From contig OY740772.1 of assembly GCA_963513935.1 (NCBI GenBank), positions 105,423,989-105,487,988 on the forward strand: a stretch of DNA of 64,000 bases, given 5' to 3'. A model generated the notes under the pieces. That model was given only the letters and a program-made list of their open reading frames with translations, was not told the origin of the DNA and searched no databases. Made by a program: the position numbers and the translations under genes. The DNA is from Aphrophora alni. Lineage: Eukaryota > Arthropoda > Insecta > Hemiptera > Aphrophoridae. The first letter of the stretch is position 1; each line of letters starts with the position of its first letter. Below, one piece after another: positions 11,839 through 23,559 of the stretch.

Positions 11839-11999
11839 TACAGTACAACAAACACACAGAACACAATTCTCATAAAAAATACGCATAGGTTGGTGTAGCT
11901 GGTGTATCACTAAAGAGGACGACCTTGTCGTTGAAACGCGTCTGATACTTAGGCGTATTTTTTTATGAGAATTGTGTTCTGTGTGTTTGTTGTACTGTA
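11839..11999. mobile_element. Foldback with one hammerhead-like motif
   Basis: Arms of about 48 bp (11839-11887 and 11952-11999) flank a single plus-strand motif. It is closely related to 42631-42852, which keeps both inverted motifs, so this copy has lost its left motif by deletion. Confidence 0.75.
11904..11948 (+). ncRNA. Hammerhead-like motif with one core mutation
   Basis: A 6-bp stem I (GTATCA with TGATAC), core CTAAAGA in place of CTGAAGA, one extra G, stem II GACGA with TCGTT, GAAA and ACGCGTC. The G5-to-A change hits an essential core base, so this copy should not cleave. The related pair at 42 kb keeps the consensus. Confidence 0.6.
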
Positions 12000-12790
12000 T
12001 AGTTTTTCTCATAAGTCAAGCTCAACATTTAATATTTATTTTCATGTTGAGATAATACTGCTGAACTGTGTTTCACATTCATTAAATTACACGACTACAC
12101 CACCTTCTCCCCCACCACTGGAAGAGCTCATGATTAAAATATGAGCTGACTCGACTAAATATCTCCTGCCTCATCACTTCGGTGTACAGCAAAATTATCT
12201 AAGATAAACACAACGCATCGTAATGATCATTCAATAAACTTGTATCGCTCTGTTGTGCAGCCTAAGTAATGATTAAATATCGAATATTATTGAATCCGAA
12301 GTAACAGCCACTATTAGACGAATTACTTATCCATTTGACATGTTTGTCTTTTATTGTATAAAAATTGTTTGTTATTTCCGAAGGTTTTCATGTAGGAGGA
12401 GTTGACCTGTATCATTTCCGACAGTTTTTATGTTCCCCCTAATATTTGGTCAACACGTAGTCCAGTTTATTATATATCTGTCAACGTTGCACAACGTGGA
12501 TTTAAGTCTTACCATAATTTGTTTTCACTTATTAAGTATGAATTATATACTACTTATCGTTTCGGGTATAATAAACAGTTGTACGGCATAAGCTAAGAAT
12601 TAGTAGGCTATCTAATAATACGAATTTACAATTAAGTCGTATATTATATTTCGGCCGCATATTTTGTTGTTATGTATTTGCTTATTCCAATTAATTATGT
12701 TGTTATTATTAATTTATAAATATTAACCGCAGTCGCATAGGAAAGATGTACTCAAATAATGTGAACCCGAAATAATAACATATATAGAAA

Positions 12791-12808
12791 AATAACCTAA
12801 CCTAACCT
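12791..12808 (-). repeat. Short telomere-type pentamer run (CCTAA strand)
   Basis: About three units of CCTAA, the complement of TTAGG. It is the only such run here with the G-rich strand on minus. Confidence 0.8.
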
Positions 12809-14395
12809 GTACAAGCTATCATGCTTCCTTCGATTGTATTACTAGTTAAAATGACAGGCTGGTATCTCTTATAATAATAGATATGAGTTATGCTTTTACT
12901 ATGCTTGGAATTGCATAACGCATAACGGTATAAAATCGTCGGTTATAACCTTGGTCAACCCTTTCTAACTGGAACAGTCGCAAATAACCCCACACGTTAA
13001 AATAAGCTATCTTTGATACTAAGTCGGCCAAAATAAAAATATAATCTAGTCAGGAATTTTTTTTTTTAATTAAAACTATGAATGTGATACAATTTGTTGT
13101 AATAATAAATAAAAGCATTTTACTGTTTTTAAAATGTTCTGTTAAATAAGGTAAATTTAAAATGTTAGGTAGGTTAAATTTCAAAGTAAAATAAATCGTA
13201 CTACCAAAAATCATGAGTTATTTTTTTCTTTTCTTTAAATACATTATATTTTTAAACGTTAAACTTACATTTCATATTATGCATTACTATATAAAATTAT
13301 AGAATTTTTAAGCATGCCAAGTCTACCATTTAAAAGACAAATGTAAGTTAATATTTATATTTATAAACTACAGTAGGCCGAAACACTTCTTTTTTTTCTT
13401 TTTTTTTTCGAATTTTGTGTTGATATTAACATGTAAAGATGCAGAATTTATAATTCTGAATCGAACTGTCACTTCAGAAATTGATGATGTCCTCAACGTA
13501 CCCTGGCAGAAATCTTCGTTTCTTCTAGGCTAGACTCTGACGAGGAAGTAAATAGATTTAAATAACTGTTAATTCATAAAATAATGCAGGGCTAGATTGG
13601 TGCTTTCTCAAGTTATTAGTGAAATATTGTCAAAAGTGAATTCAATTAACTACATATGAATCCGTTCGAGACAAGACAGTAAAGTTAACTACTAGTGATA
13701 GATTTAAATTGACAACGTCGTCAGTCAATTAGTTTTTGGCAGGTGTTAAATGTGTTAAAACACATTTAACGTATGTTTTTTGAATTGATCAAGCAATAAA
13801 AAAATCACCAATGTGAATGTTTCCTGGTGGTCTGTGTATATTTCTCGGAAATAATGATTTATATTTTGTTTAAAATATGCTATTTTTACCGAGTTACAAG
13901 TAAACGTTTTACGTAAAGACAGTACAGCTGAAAGTAAAAAGTTGTATGTAGTAATTAAAATAAAAACACTGGGTACAGTTTTCAGAGTAAATCATGTCAC
14001 ATTATTAAATCGTTTGGATTTAAATAGACAGATTTCATCCCTTACTTGACATTTACATCTTGGATTTTTTTTTATATTAGAAACAAGTAACTTAGAACTT
14101 CTTTGTGAAAGCACTTAACTTTTCCCAACACAATAAATAATGTTCACTTTTTTAATCGAGGCTTGTCTGTCGCTAATCTTAATACTCTGCAGGATTAGGA
14201 TTTGCGGTTCGTTCATAGATTTAAGGACTGATGATAAACTTCATCCATCTTCCATAAGCTTCACACTAGCTTATAGTTTATTTAAATCTGTACCTTAGCT
14301 TGTGTATTCAGACTATATCAATTAAAATTTATATCTTACCCCAATTACAAAGTGATTCAAAATTGCACGAAAATATTTTAGAAATAAAAATAAGA

Positions 14396-14650
14396 AAAAA
14401 GTTTATATCTGTTATAAATGACTATTTATATATAACATTTACAATTACTATGAAAATTATTTATTTCAGATATAGCAATTTATTTTTTAATGAAATTCAT
14501 ATAGCAATCAGTGGTTCAGTTTCTTTATAATGCTAATAAATATATTATTGATATCTAATCCCCATTATCGTAAACTGTATCAAGATAGAGCAAGCTGAAT
14601 ATTATTTTGAAATATTCAAAAATTCAAACGAGTCTACTTTCTTTAATCTC
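14396..14650 (+). repeat. Dispersed repeat, inverted relative to 20290-20520
   Basis: Blocks such as agagcaagctgaatatt and cagtggttcagtttcttta occur here and as reverse complements at 20290-20520. The pair is about 5.7 kb apart within one intron. Identity is moderate and boundaries are approximate. Confidence 0.65.
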
Positions 14651-16315
14651 ACTGTAGGTTTGCTCATATCTCTTTATTGGCTACCGTGTTTTTGATCGTA
14701 TTGTTATCAAAGCTGATTCTAATGAATACCGTTGATAGTTCCTACCAATGCCTTGGTCAACCCACTAGCAGAGCCTCATTCTGTCACTGTTGGTCTCTTC
14801 AATAATGACTGACCATCTTGGTCAATCGAAGACAGGTCATGCGGCTATCACCGTTCAATTATGACTGACCTTCTTTTTAGGTCATGGTGTGTTTATATAC
14901 CTTCCCAGATTAGTGATCTATGTATTTTATCTAGAGTCAGCTATTACGACACTTTCTGATATATTTTACAATAATACGCTGCCTTCTGTGAATTGTCTTG
15001 GAACTTGGTGTAAAAATTATATTTCATAGTTTTATGATCTTACCTAATAATTATTCCTGACAATCAATATCTTTCGATGGAGAGTTGATAGTTTTTTAAA
15101 TAGTATATAATTTTGTAAAATTTTATATTAACAAAAACACATTTCAAACTAAATTTATAGAAAAATAAATTCTGATCAAATTTATTTGTTAATATGTAAA
15201 TTTATAAACTTTTGAGAAAAGATATTTAAATTAGTATTAAAACACCAGTCGCCATTATGAAAATGTTTAGGGGAGGGAAAAACTTGGTATCTTTTTTGGA
15301 AATGGATTTTAATATTATTATTAACAATTATCATGATCCTTAATATTTTATAATATTCTATAATTATTATGGATTTTTCTTCACCAAATCCGAATATCCC
15401 CGTACTAAGTCGCTTCAAACATATTTTTTTATAAACAAAAGAAAGGTTAATGCATGTAAAAGTAAAAGTGCTTCCTAGATTATGAAGGTAAATTAGGAAA
15501 CAAAACAGTTGAAAACACAACTGTTATAAAGTGAATTATCACGAACGCTTGAGTTTAAAATGGAAATAAGATGTGTAGGAAAATTAAGTGGTTTCAAAAG
15601 ATGTCAAAAATAACTCGAGTCTAAATAACTGAAAACGAAATGTTTCACGCTTGGATCAAACTACAAAGAAGATTCTGTAAGTAAAACCAACAACTTGTAA
15701 AATATGTCAGAAATATGCGACAATGTTTGAGATTAGTAGCAGCTTGTCTCAAATACAGAATATTATAATTTGTTTTTCTATTCTATAAATAATCTTCATG
15801 TAAATGCAATCATTTATGTTAAAAACTTAGTTTTTTTTTTTTTTATAATTTTATTTTACAAATTGAATTTCACCTATTGGAATTATCAAGTTATTTATAG
15901 GTGTAAATTAGAGAAAGTGTTATAAAATGTGAAGAAACCTTCTACATACAAAATATTATTCAATATAACTAAATGGTATTATTGTTTATTCTAGTATGTG
16001 TTAACCATATTCATCACTAGAGTCTTCCCACTTACTTACTAGGTACGATAAGTTGCCTGTCTTTGGGTGTAAGGCGCTCCGCCGATGGGTATTCAATAAG
16101 CGAATGTCTCGCCCTACAATTTTTCCTTCAGAAGCAAGGCCAACGGCTGTGCAAAACGCAAAGTGCTTGGAACAAAGTAGTGACTTGAGTTTCATCCTAT
16201 GAGTGTTTTTTTTGGGGGGAATTTGGCCTAACTCCACCTAAATGAGTGGCTAGTTCTTTTACGAGAAAGGTCGGACAACCCTTTGGGGTTTTAGCAACTG
16301 CACTCCGTGATTATT

Positions 16316-17294
16316 AACTTGTTTACGAATAGTCATTCCCCTTTCTCTCCACTTATGTTTTCGATTTTCTTTCTATTGGCCTATCAGAAATTCGTTTAAC
16401 TTGTTTATGATTAGTCACTCAACATCTCTCCACCTATGTTTTCGGTTTTTCTTTCTATTGGCATATCTAAAACTCGTCTAACTTGTTTCTGATAATTCAC
16501 TCCACATCTCTCCACCTATGTTTTCAGAATTCTTTCTACTGGCCTATCTAAAATTTGTTTAACTTGTTTATGATTAGTCACGCCCCTTTTTATCCACCTA
16601 TGTTTTCGGTTTTATTTCTATTGGCCTATCTAAAACTCGTCTATCTTGTTTCTGATTATTCACTCCCCCATCTCTCCACCCATGTTTTCAGAATTCTTTC
16701 TATTGGCCTATCTGAAACTCGTTTAACTTGTTTATGATTTGTCACACCCCTATCTCTCCACCAATGGTTTCGGTTTTTCTTTCTATTGGCCTATCTAAAA
16801 CTTGTTAACTTGTTCCTGATTAGTCAAATCCCCCTCTATCCACCCATGTTTTCGGTTTTCCTTCTTTTGGCTTATCAAAATTTGATTAACTTGTTCCTGA
16901 TTAGTCACTCCCCCTCTGTCCACCCAGTTTTTTAGTATTTTTTCGATTGGCCTATCTAAAACTCGTTTAACTTATTTATGATTAATCCGCCCCCTCTCTC
17001 CACCCATGTTTTCGGTTTTCTTTCTATTGGCCTATCTAAAACTCGTCTAACTTGTTCCTGATTATTCACCACCCTCTCTCTACCCTTGTTTTCAGAATTC
17101 TTTCTATTGGCCCATCTAAAACTCGTTTAACTTTTTTACGATTATTCACTCCCCTTTCCCTCCACCTGTGTTTTTGGTTTTTTTTTCTATTGGCCTATGT
17201 AAAACTCGTTTATCTTGATTCTGATTAGTCACTCCCCCATTTCTCCACCCATGTTTCGGTTTTCTTTCTATTAGCCTATCTAAAACTCGTTTAA
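16316..17294. repeat. Satellite: 12 tandem units of about 82 bp
   Basis: Each unit contains, in order, cttgtttatgattagtcac, a C-rich ctctccacc block, atgttttcggtttt and ctattggcctatctaaaact. Units begin near 16316, 16399, 16482, 16563, 16648, 16727, 16810, 16890, 16969, 17049, 17130 and 17213. They differ by a few substitutions and short indels, so the array is not freshly homogenised. Alternate units seem to share ttcag-aattc versus ttcggttt, hinting at a two-unit higher-order pattern. Confidence 0.9.
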
Positions 17295-18139
17295 GGTAAT
17301 TTGCAATTGTGATACTAAAATGACCGATTAGGGTTTTTGGTCTAACCCATTGTACAACCCCAATTCGTGTTTCTCTATTTACTTAAGACTGTATTATTGA
17401 CAATAAATTAGGTCATTTAGTTATAAATTAATTTAATTTAGGTTTCGTCTCAAAATAGCTAGTCAGTTGAGACAAACCCGCGATATTGAAGTGGGATGCG
17501 GCATGTCAAGTTGGGAGGGTGATTAATGGGAATATTGTCGACCACGGACCACCTAAACAACATAAAGTCAAATTAATCACATCCCCTAAGCAGCTAATCC
17601 TAACAAAACTTTACCTTTCAGTTACAAGTTTATAAACTTTGCTACTCAATAATATTATTATACATCTGAGCAAAAGTTGATTACAGTTGGAGTTTAGTGC
17701 CTACATGTGCCTAACCCCCTCGTGAATCTTAATTATTACATTCATCTTTTAAATATAAAATACCACTTTAACACTGCTACTCATAAATGCTTATTTTTTA
17801 AAATCTAAAACTTCACTGTGAAGAAATGAAGAATTCACTAAATAGCTATATCTTATAATGCTTATATTTAATTATACTCAATACTAAAATGACAAACGAT
17901 CATATTGGTAAAACAATATTAACTATTTTAGGTCATATTAGTTTTCTGTATTCAATTTCGACACATTTAAAAAAACAATTATTTTGGATTATTAGAGAAA
18001 TAAAATAAAATTAGTGTCGTACGGTACCAGAAGTACGCTTGAGCTTATCGTCGTATTTCATTGAACTTCTGAGAGAGATTATTATTAACAACAGAAAATA
18101 GGACAGACTCACACGTGTTATAAAGTGAAACGGTAAAGT

Positions 18140-18392
18140 GGTTAGGTTAGATTAGGTTAGGTTAGGTTAGGTTAGGTTAGGTTAGGTTAGGTTAGGTTAG
18201 GTTAGGTTAGGTTAGGTTAGGTTAGGTTAGGTTAGGTTAGGTTATGTTAGGTTAGATTAGGTTAGGTTAGGTTAGGTTAGATTAGATTAGGTTAGGTTAG
18301 GTTAGGTTAGGTTAGGTTAGGTTAGGTTAGGTTAGGTTAGGTTAGGTTAGGTTAGGTTAGGTTAGGTTAGGTTAGGTTAGGTTAGGTTAGGA
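18140..18392 (+). repeat. Interstitial telomere-type (TTAGG)n array
   Basis: About 50 tandem TTAGG pentamers in 250 bp with only a few variants (TTAGA, TTATG). TTAGG is the telomere repeat of most insects. The array lies inside an intron with the G-rich strand on plus. It may reflect telomerase-mediated break repair, or a microsatellite of identical sequence. Confidence 0.93.
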
Positions 18393-18707
18393 GTCTTTGC
18401 AAAAAAAATTAGTTTGTTCTCACATTTTATACTACGACCATTTGCACCTTCAATCTAACAAAGACAGTTGAAACAATTTTCATACTGTTTTAAATTTTCA
18501 CTTCCTTCAGTATGCATCTATGAAATCCAAATGTTATTTTTGAACCTTAAGAAATGTAAAAAAATTAAACTGAATTAGGAACTTTTATTACGAGTAGAAT
18601 TATATTCAAAAGCTATTGGATTGTGCTTCGTACTTATTTATGACTGAAGAAAAACATTTTTATTAAAAAAAATTAAATAATTATTTAAAGTACACATTTT
18701 TCAACGT

Positions 18708-18778
18708 TGACTAGGAAATGAACTCATGACATTTGGGTTTACGCGCCAATGCTCTACCAACTGAACTATCGTCGGTCA
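18708..18778 (-). pseudogene. tRNA-like pseudogene or SINE head
   Basis: The minus strand has a perfect RNA polymerase III A box (tagttcagttgg) and a degenerate B box (gagttcatttcc) about 30 bases later, with a possible anticodon arm between. The outer arms do not pair as an acceptor stem, so this is not a working tRNA. The D-arm sequence resembles tRNA-Tyr or tRNA-Lys. Confidence 0.5.
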
Positions 18779-20289
18779 CTTCCCAGCGTACAGCGTACTC
18801 ACTTTACTTCGTTTACTCCATTTTTTTGAATTATTATAAAACCTAGGTTCAATTCCCAGTTTGTATATTTTTCAACTTAGTTTGTATATTTAATAATAGC
18901 TTAGTAAGAACGTATAAGCGTTAAAATCTACAAAATAGAATTTGTGCTGTAGTATTTATTGAATTTTGTGGAATTTTCACTACACGACAAAAATAATAAA
19001 ACACAGTACTCGTTAGAGCAGTTATTAAAGTTATTGGATAATGATGGATTGTTCATATTATTGGTATAGTTTAATAGGACTTTGTCCACATTAAAAACTA
19101 ATACATGACGATTCCAGACTTTTATACTAATATACGACGTATTCTTTTTATCAAGTGCTTAAAAGTGAAAACCCCCATTTAGGCCAAGTAGCTATCTGGG
19201 TTGTAATTTCCAACATGACTTATGTTCATTGCGGCTACAGCTGTCTCTACCTAAAAGTACATTAATAAAAAGCTGGTCATACCGGACTCCATTCATAAGG
19301 TTCACTCATCTATATTACTCATTTCCCCACATGAAAACACATACATTAGCAATAATTATTAAATAATGTGAAATATAATTAAATATTTAAAGATTCATTA
19401 CAACTTTAAGGTATTTAATCTGTTATGATCACAAGATCATTATTTTACACATTAATTCACTAGCAAATTTAAAGTAAAAATTAATTTATATATAAGGATA
19501 TATTTTTAAAGATATTATGAATATAAAATTAATGTAAGATAACAATTATTTATTTTACTATAACATTTATAAAATGTATTACTATTCGGGCTTCTACAGA
19601 AACAAGTATTTTAGTAGTAATAAAATCGCGTTTAATGATTTCCTCGTTTTATTGGTCACCTAGAATAAACCAAATTTTTAGTAGTGAGTTTTATTTGTGT
19701 CGTGTTTTGATTGAATTGCTTAGAATTGATCGTACAAATCAGTAAACATTTGTTTTCGTAATTGCATTGCTTATAAAATTCAAAAAATCTGCAGACGGCC
19801 GACCGAGAGAGGGGTTTGGTCCCCTAAACTTTTGTGAGTGTAACGACCTGTCCAGTATCCGCCATGTGGACAAACTATAGGCTACTTTTTCTTCTTCTTC
19901 TCAAAAGATGGTAATCTCTCTATACTGGCATCGTTTGCCAAAGAGTTATCTAATTGGTTTTCCTTTCATATGTAATATTTGTAATTTTTATTAGGAATAA
20001 TTTTTAAGAATAGTTGATAAGTAAAATTATAAAAACTGTCAAATATAATATTTATACTAACTCACAAGACAATATATCAAGAACCGTCGCAATAGCTAAT
20101 TCTAGACAAAATGCACAGTTCATTAACCTGGCAAGATATAAACCCATCATGAGCTGAAAGTTAGGTCAGGCATTACTGAAAAGACAAACAGGGATAGCCT
20201 GAGGTCTTGGGAACATTACAGTCAAAAACACGTTAGTTGGTACTTACAGAAATAGAAGCGAACAAACCGAAGGTGTATTAAATGAATTT

Positions 20290-20520
20290 AATAAAAGAAA
20301 GTGAACTCGTTTGAATTTTTGAATATTTCACAGTAATATTCAGCTTGCTCTATGTCGGGACTAATCCATATAGTTTACAATAAATGGAATTAAATATCAA
20401 TAATTAGAATTGTAAAGAAACTGTACCACTAACTGCTATATGTTTTTTATTTAACCATTACTCGTTTTATCCTAAATAAATATTTCTGATTTACAATAAA
20501 TGGAACAAATTTCATTTGAA
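20290..20520 (-). repeat. Dispersed repeat, inverted relative to 14396-14650
   Basis: Partner of the 14.4-kb copy in opposite orientation, ending about 430 bp before the 20949 exon. Confidence 0.65.
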
Positions 20521-20948
20521 CCCAAAATTATGTCTTAGATAAAACTAATTCCTAACAGTAACTTAAGGAAAATGAATTATTATAATTAATTGTTAATACT
20601 ATAGTTATAATAAATCATTTGTTAGAAAATCAAAACGTAATTCAATATTTTTTAAACAAATTTCAAGGAGGGGGAAGTACGTGGTTTTGACGAGATACTC
20701 TGTACTAACAAATACACTTTTATAAATTATTCAAACAAAATGACTAATGGTTAATTAAATTAAGTTTATCTACAATATATAACAAAAAATCTCACATTCT
20801 CATTAAAAAAATTTTATCAGGTTTTTATAGCAACTCAAAGTGTTTTTTATAGTACTTTGAATTAACAGATTTTTACTATACAAGCGAATTTGTAAACTAT
20901 ATATTCGATTTAAACAAAGTTAAGTAAGCACACATTGTTTTGTTACAG

Positions 20949-21109
20949 AGTTTGCAACCAAGAGGTGTTCTATTGATGGAAGATGGGAAGGTAAAATTAC
21001 AGGAGAATACACAATACCCCAAGGATGGACAAACTATACGCCTTGTTATACGCCGGAGATGTTACAACTATTCAAGAAGTTGTACGCAGGCTCAGAAGAA
21101 ACGGGAAGG
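20949..21109 (+). CDS. Dh31-R: DH31 receptor exon: hormone-binding domain, second half
   Basis: The acceptor is tgttacag and the donor gtaagt. It translates to FATKRCSIDGRWEGKITGEY, then TIPQGWTNYTPCYTPEM and LQLFKKLYAGSEETGR. The C-x-x-x-G-x-W block followed by NYT-x-C is the second half of the class B hormone-receptor domain and supplies two more conserved cysteines and a glycosylation sequon (NYT). The tail of the exon is the linker to TM1. A nearby AG at 20949-20950 could be an alternative acceptor, but using it would break the frame from the previous exon. The exon ends on a codon boundary. Confidence 0.92.
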
Positions 21110-21414
21110 GTAAGTCATTTTGTAGTGTATAATGAAAGACAAAAATATAATTTGTAATATTTTAATTAAATATTTTCTCGCACTTGTTTTAGCCGCTAAA
21201 TTATTTACCAACTAAAATAATTTTTCATTCTTATTAATCATTTAAAAACTAATAAAACGTTAATTATACAAATATTACAATATAATGAAACACTTTTCAA
21301 TACAATAATATAACACATAGAAAACGTTTTTAATCTTGAAAAGATTTAAACCTCTCACTTAGAACTGGCTAAATGCATGTTGGAAGAAAACTGTTATGTA
21401 AAAATATTTAAAGG

Positions 21415-21590
21415 TGAAACACCTCTCGGTCATCATCCTTATAAAATAAGAAAAAAGGACATAAAGTAAATACCTTTAGCCTTCGAATACTGTAATAGCG
21501 ACAGAATCGTATAAAACAAGATTAAAAAAAAAATTATAGGAAAAATTAAAAGAGATATCTAACCACAGACTACATGAAAAAAGTTATTAT
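21415..21590 (+). repeat. Dispersed repeat family, copy 1
   Basis: It begins near cctctcggtcatcatc and continues to agagatatctaacc and agactacatgaaaa. Related copies are at about 30055-30215 and 57420-57590. Confidence 0.5.
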
Positions 21591-21596
21591 GATCTT

Positions 21597-21776
21597 GTTC
21601 TTCGGGGTTCGACCGCGTCAATATTGTTTGCACGTTGAGTACAGCCGACGTTTCGGGCACTTTACAGATGTCCATTCTCAAGGCTTAACATACGTCAAGT
21701 GAGAATGTAAAGTGCCCGAAACGTCGGCTGTACTCAACGTGCAGACAATATTGACGCGGTCGAACGCCGAAGAACA
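21597..21776. mobile_element. Foldback with hammerhead-like remnants
   Basis: Arms of about 70 bp (21597-21666 and 21706-21776) are near-perfect reverse complements with a short spacer. The outer arms contain cgaccgcgtcaatattg. Each side has a hammerhead-like remnant, complete on the minus strand (21637-21683) and internally deleted on the plus strand (about 21693-21734). Confidence 0.8.
21637..21683 (-). ncRNA. Hammerhead-like motif, U3-A8 type, decayed stem II
   Basis: The minus strand reads CC, TTGAGAA at the core, one extra T, GGAC... closing with ...GTGCCC, GAAA, then ACGTCGGCTGTA. Stem II is no longer fully complementary. It is recognised mainly from the core, GAAACG and GTA spacing. 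Confidence 0.4.
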
Positions 21777-22194
21777 ACATCATAATGATGTTTGTGACCG
21801 TGGAAGTCTATCGTTCAAATGAAAAAAAAAGTTGTTGATTCAGCTGGGTTCCCTGGGATTTCCAAGCCCCCATACTAACTGTAAATAAGCCCATGAGAGT
21901 TAAATAATTAACTTACAGTATTTAGATATTATTAATTAAAAATCTACACTATTTCATAAGAAATGAGGTGATATCTATATTTTCCAGTTATTTAATTAAC
22001 TTCCTTAAAAAAAGAAAAGAAATAAACATGATATTTACAAATTAGCTAGAACAAAAGTAATATTTCTTTATGAAGTACAGTAATTGTAAATCATACGGTT
22101 CAGCTTTCTATGGCCGCATCTTCTCTGACCGAAAATACGTTATAGAAATCTTGAGAAATCCGCTAAGAGAAGGCAATTTTTTTTTTAAACTGCT

Positions 22195-22345
22195 CTTTTG
22201 GTCAGAGAAGAATTCGTTCACAAAATGTTCTGTCAAAGAAGAAAATATAACCATAATTTTCGGTCAGAGAAGATTCAGTCAAAGAAAATTCGTTCAGAGG
22301 AAGGTGTATGTCTCAGAAGATTAGGTCAGAGAAGACCACCCAGAA
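22195..22345 (+). repeat. Degenerate short tandem repeat of GGTCAGAGAAGA type
   Basis: Variants of ggtcagagaagattc recur at roughly 14-29-bp spacing, with an inverted piece (tcttctctgaccg) at about 22118. An apparent open frame rich in QRKF is a by-product of the repeat. Confidence 0.6.
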
Positions 22346-22977
22346 TCATACAGTAAAACGTCAATAAACCTTTTTTTTTGTTTACATATGTTACAAAGGT
22401 TAATTTTGCTTAACCCTCAGAGACTCGTGTATATTGGTACAAGCTTCGCTATATTTAACAAAAATACCTGCTACTACTTTTGTGTTATTCATAATCATTA
22501 CATATTAACCGTTGAACTTCGGCTGCCGAATTGTTTTTGCCTTCAAAAACGGAACTGCTCGTACTTCACACTCATTATAAACGTAAATATGTACAACTAA
22601 CCTCAAAATAACTAAACTATTGTTTCTAATAGTTGACAATACTAACCCCATCTGTTTACGTTGAGTTGGCAAAACAAACAGGACACTACTTAAAAAACAT
22701 GACTCGTATTTCACAGCGCATACTGCTATTGTGAAGTATAAGATTTATTAAAGATATTTTAACTTAGTACAGTTTCAGCAAGTAATGTAAGGGCGTCGGT
22801 TTGACAAATAATTAATGATCACTGTCTGTGAAATTAAACCCGGCTGTCTACATTTATTATCTGTACTGTGTTGTTTTCATGTGATCATTATCCGAGCTAG
22901 TGAAGTATCACATTAGCAGAATTTATACATTATAAACCTAATTTATGTATTTTAAACCTAATAAATAATAGGGAATA

Positions 22978-23000
22978 TTAGGTTAGGTTAGGTTAGGTTA
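22978..23000 (+). repeat. Short TTAGG run
   Basis: About four TTAGG units. Confidence 0.85.
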
Positions 23001-23559
23001 AAGATGATTTAAAAACCTATAGTTTTAGTAAGAACAAAATTGTTGAAAAATTTATATTTATAGAGCTATAAGGCACGAAAGGTCAATAAGTCAGATTTCA
23101 ACCCTTCCAAGCCTCCCCTTCCCATTACCCCCTAAATGCAATAAGCACACCTCCGCTACAACCACCAAAGTTTGAGGACATCTCAAGGAACATTTTCCAA
23201 AAGAGTGCATAAAATACGCTTTTTTCTTTTTATGGGTTCGTTTGCTAGACTGTACCGATATATCGTGATTGTGTGGAATATATCTATTTTACCCCTAATG
23301 TAATACACGTGCTTTAAAATGATTACAATCCACAGAGCTTTGGTGAAAAATTGTTATGAAGTGATATAGATCTTTAGATTCAAAAATCGTCTCATATTCT
23401 GTATTTATTATTTTTTTTCTTTATTTACAATTGAAACTGAACTTAGTCCATCTATCAATATTTCTATAAAATGAAAGCGTTTGTTGGCTCCACATTCTAC
23501 TACGCACTCCAGTATACAAAATCAACTTGTGCTTGTGTTATTTACGTATTAGTCTTTTC

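Larger units (their letters stand above)
5755..20948 (+). other. Receptor intron, 15.2 kb, repeat-filled
   Basis: This intron separates the two halves of the hormone-binding domain. It contains the minus-strand PLE fossil (6560-8217), the 8188-8372 and 9770-10220 foldbacks, the hammerhead-like element at 11839-11999, the 82-bp satellite (16316-17294), the TTAGG array (18140-18392), a tRNA-like pseudogene (18708-18778) and an inverted repeat pair (about 14396-14650 with 20290-20520). The stretches 12.0-14.3 kb, 15.0-16.3 kb and 18.8-20.2 kb show nothing I can name. Confidence 0.85.

Noticed and set aside
15182..15520. 112-residue minus-strand open frame
   Set aside because: Composition is that of AT-rich intron, with no motif, and it has no recognisable homology or splice context.
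16001..16237. 78-residue minus-strand open frame just before the satellite
   Set aside because: Slightly less AT-biased than the surroundings but no domain or splice context was recognised; not supported as a gene.
16316..17294. Repeat array considered as a CRISPR-like array
   Set aside because: Whole units are repeated without unique spacers, and the genome is that of an animal; it is a satellite.
18840..18870. Plus-strand aggttcaattccc resembling a tRNA B box
   Set aside because: No A box or tRNA arms at the right distance upstream on the same strand.
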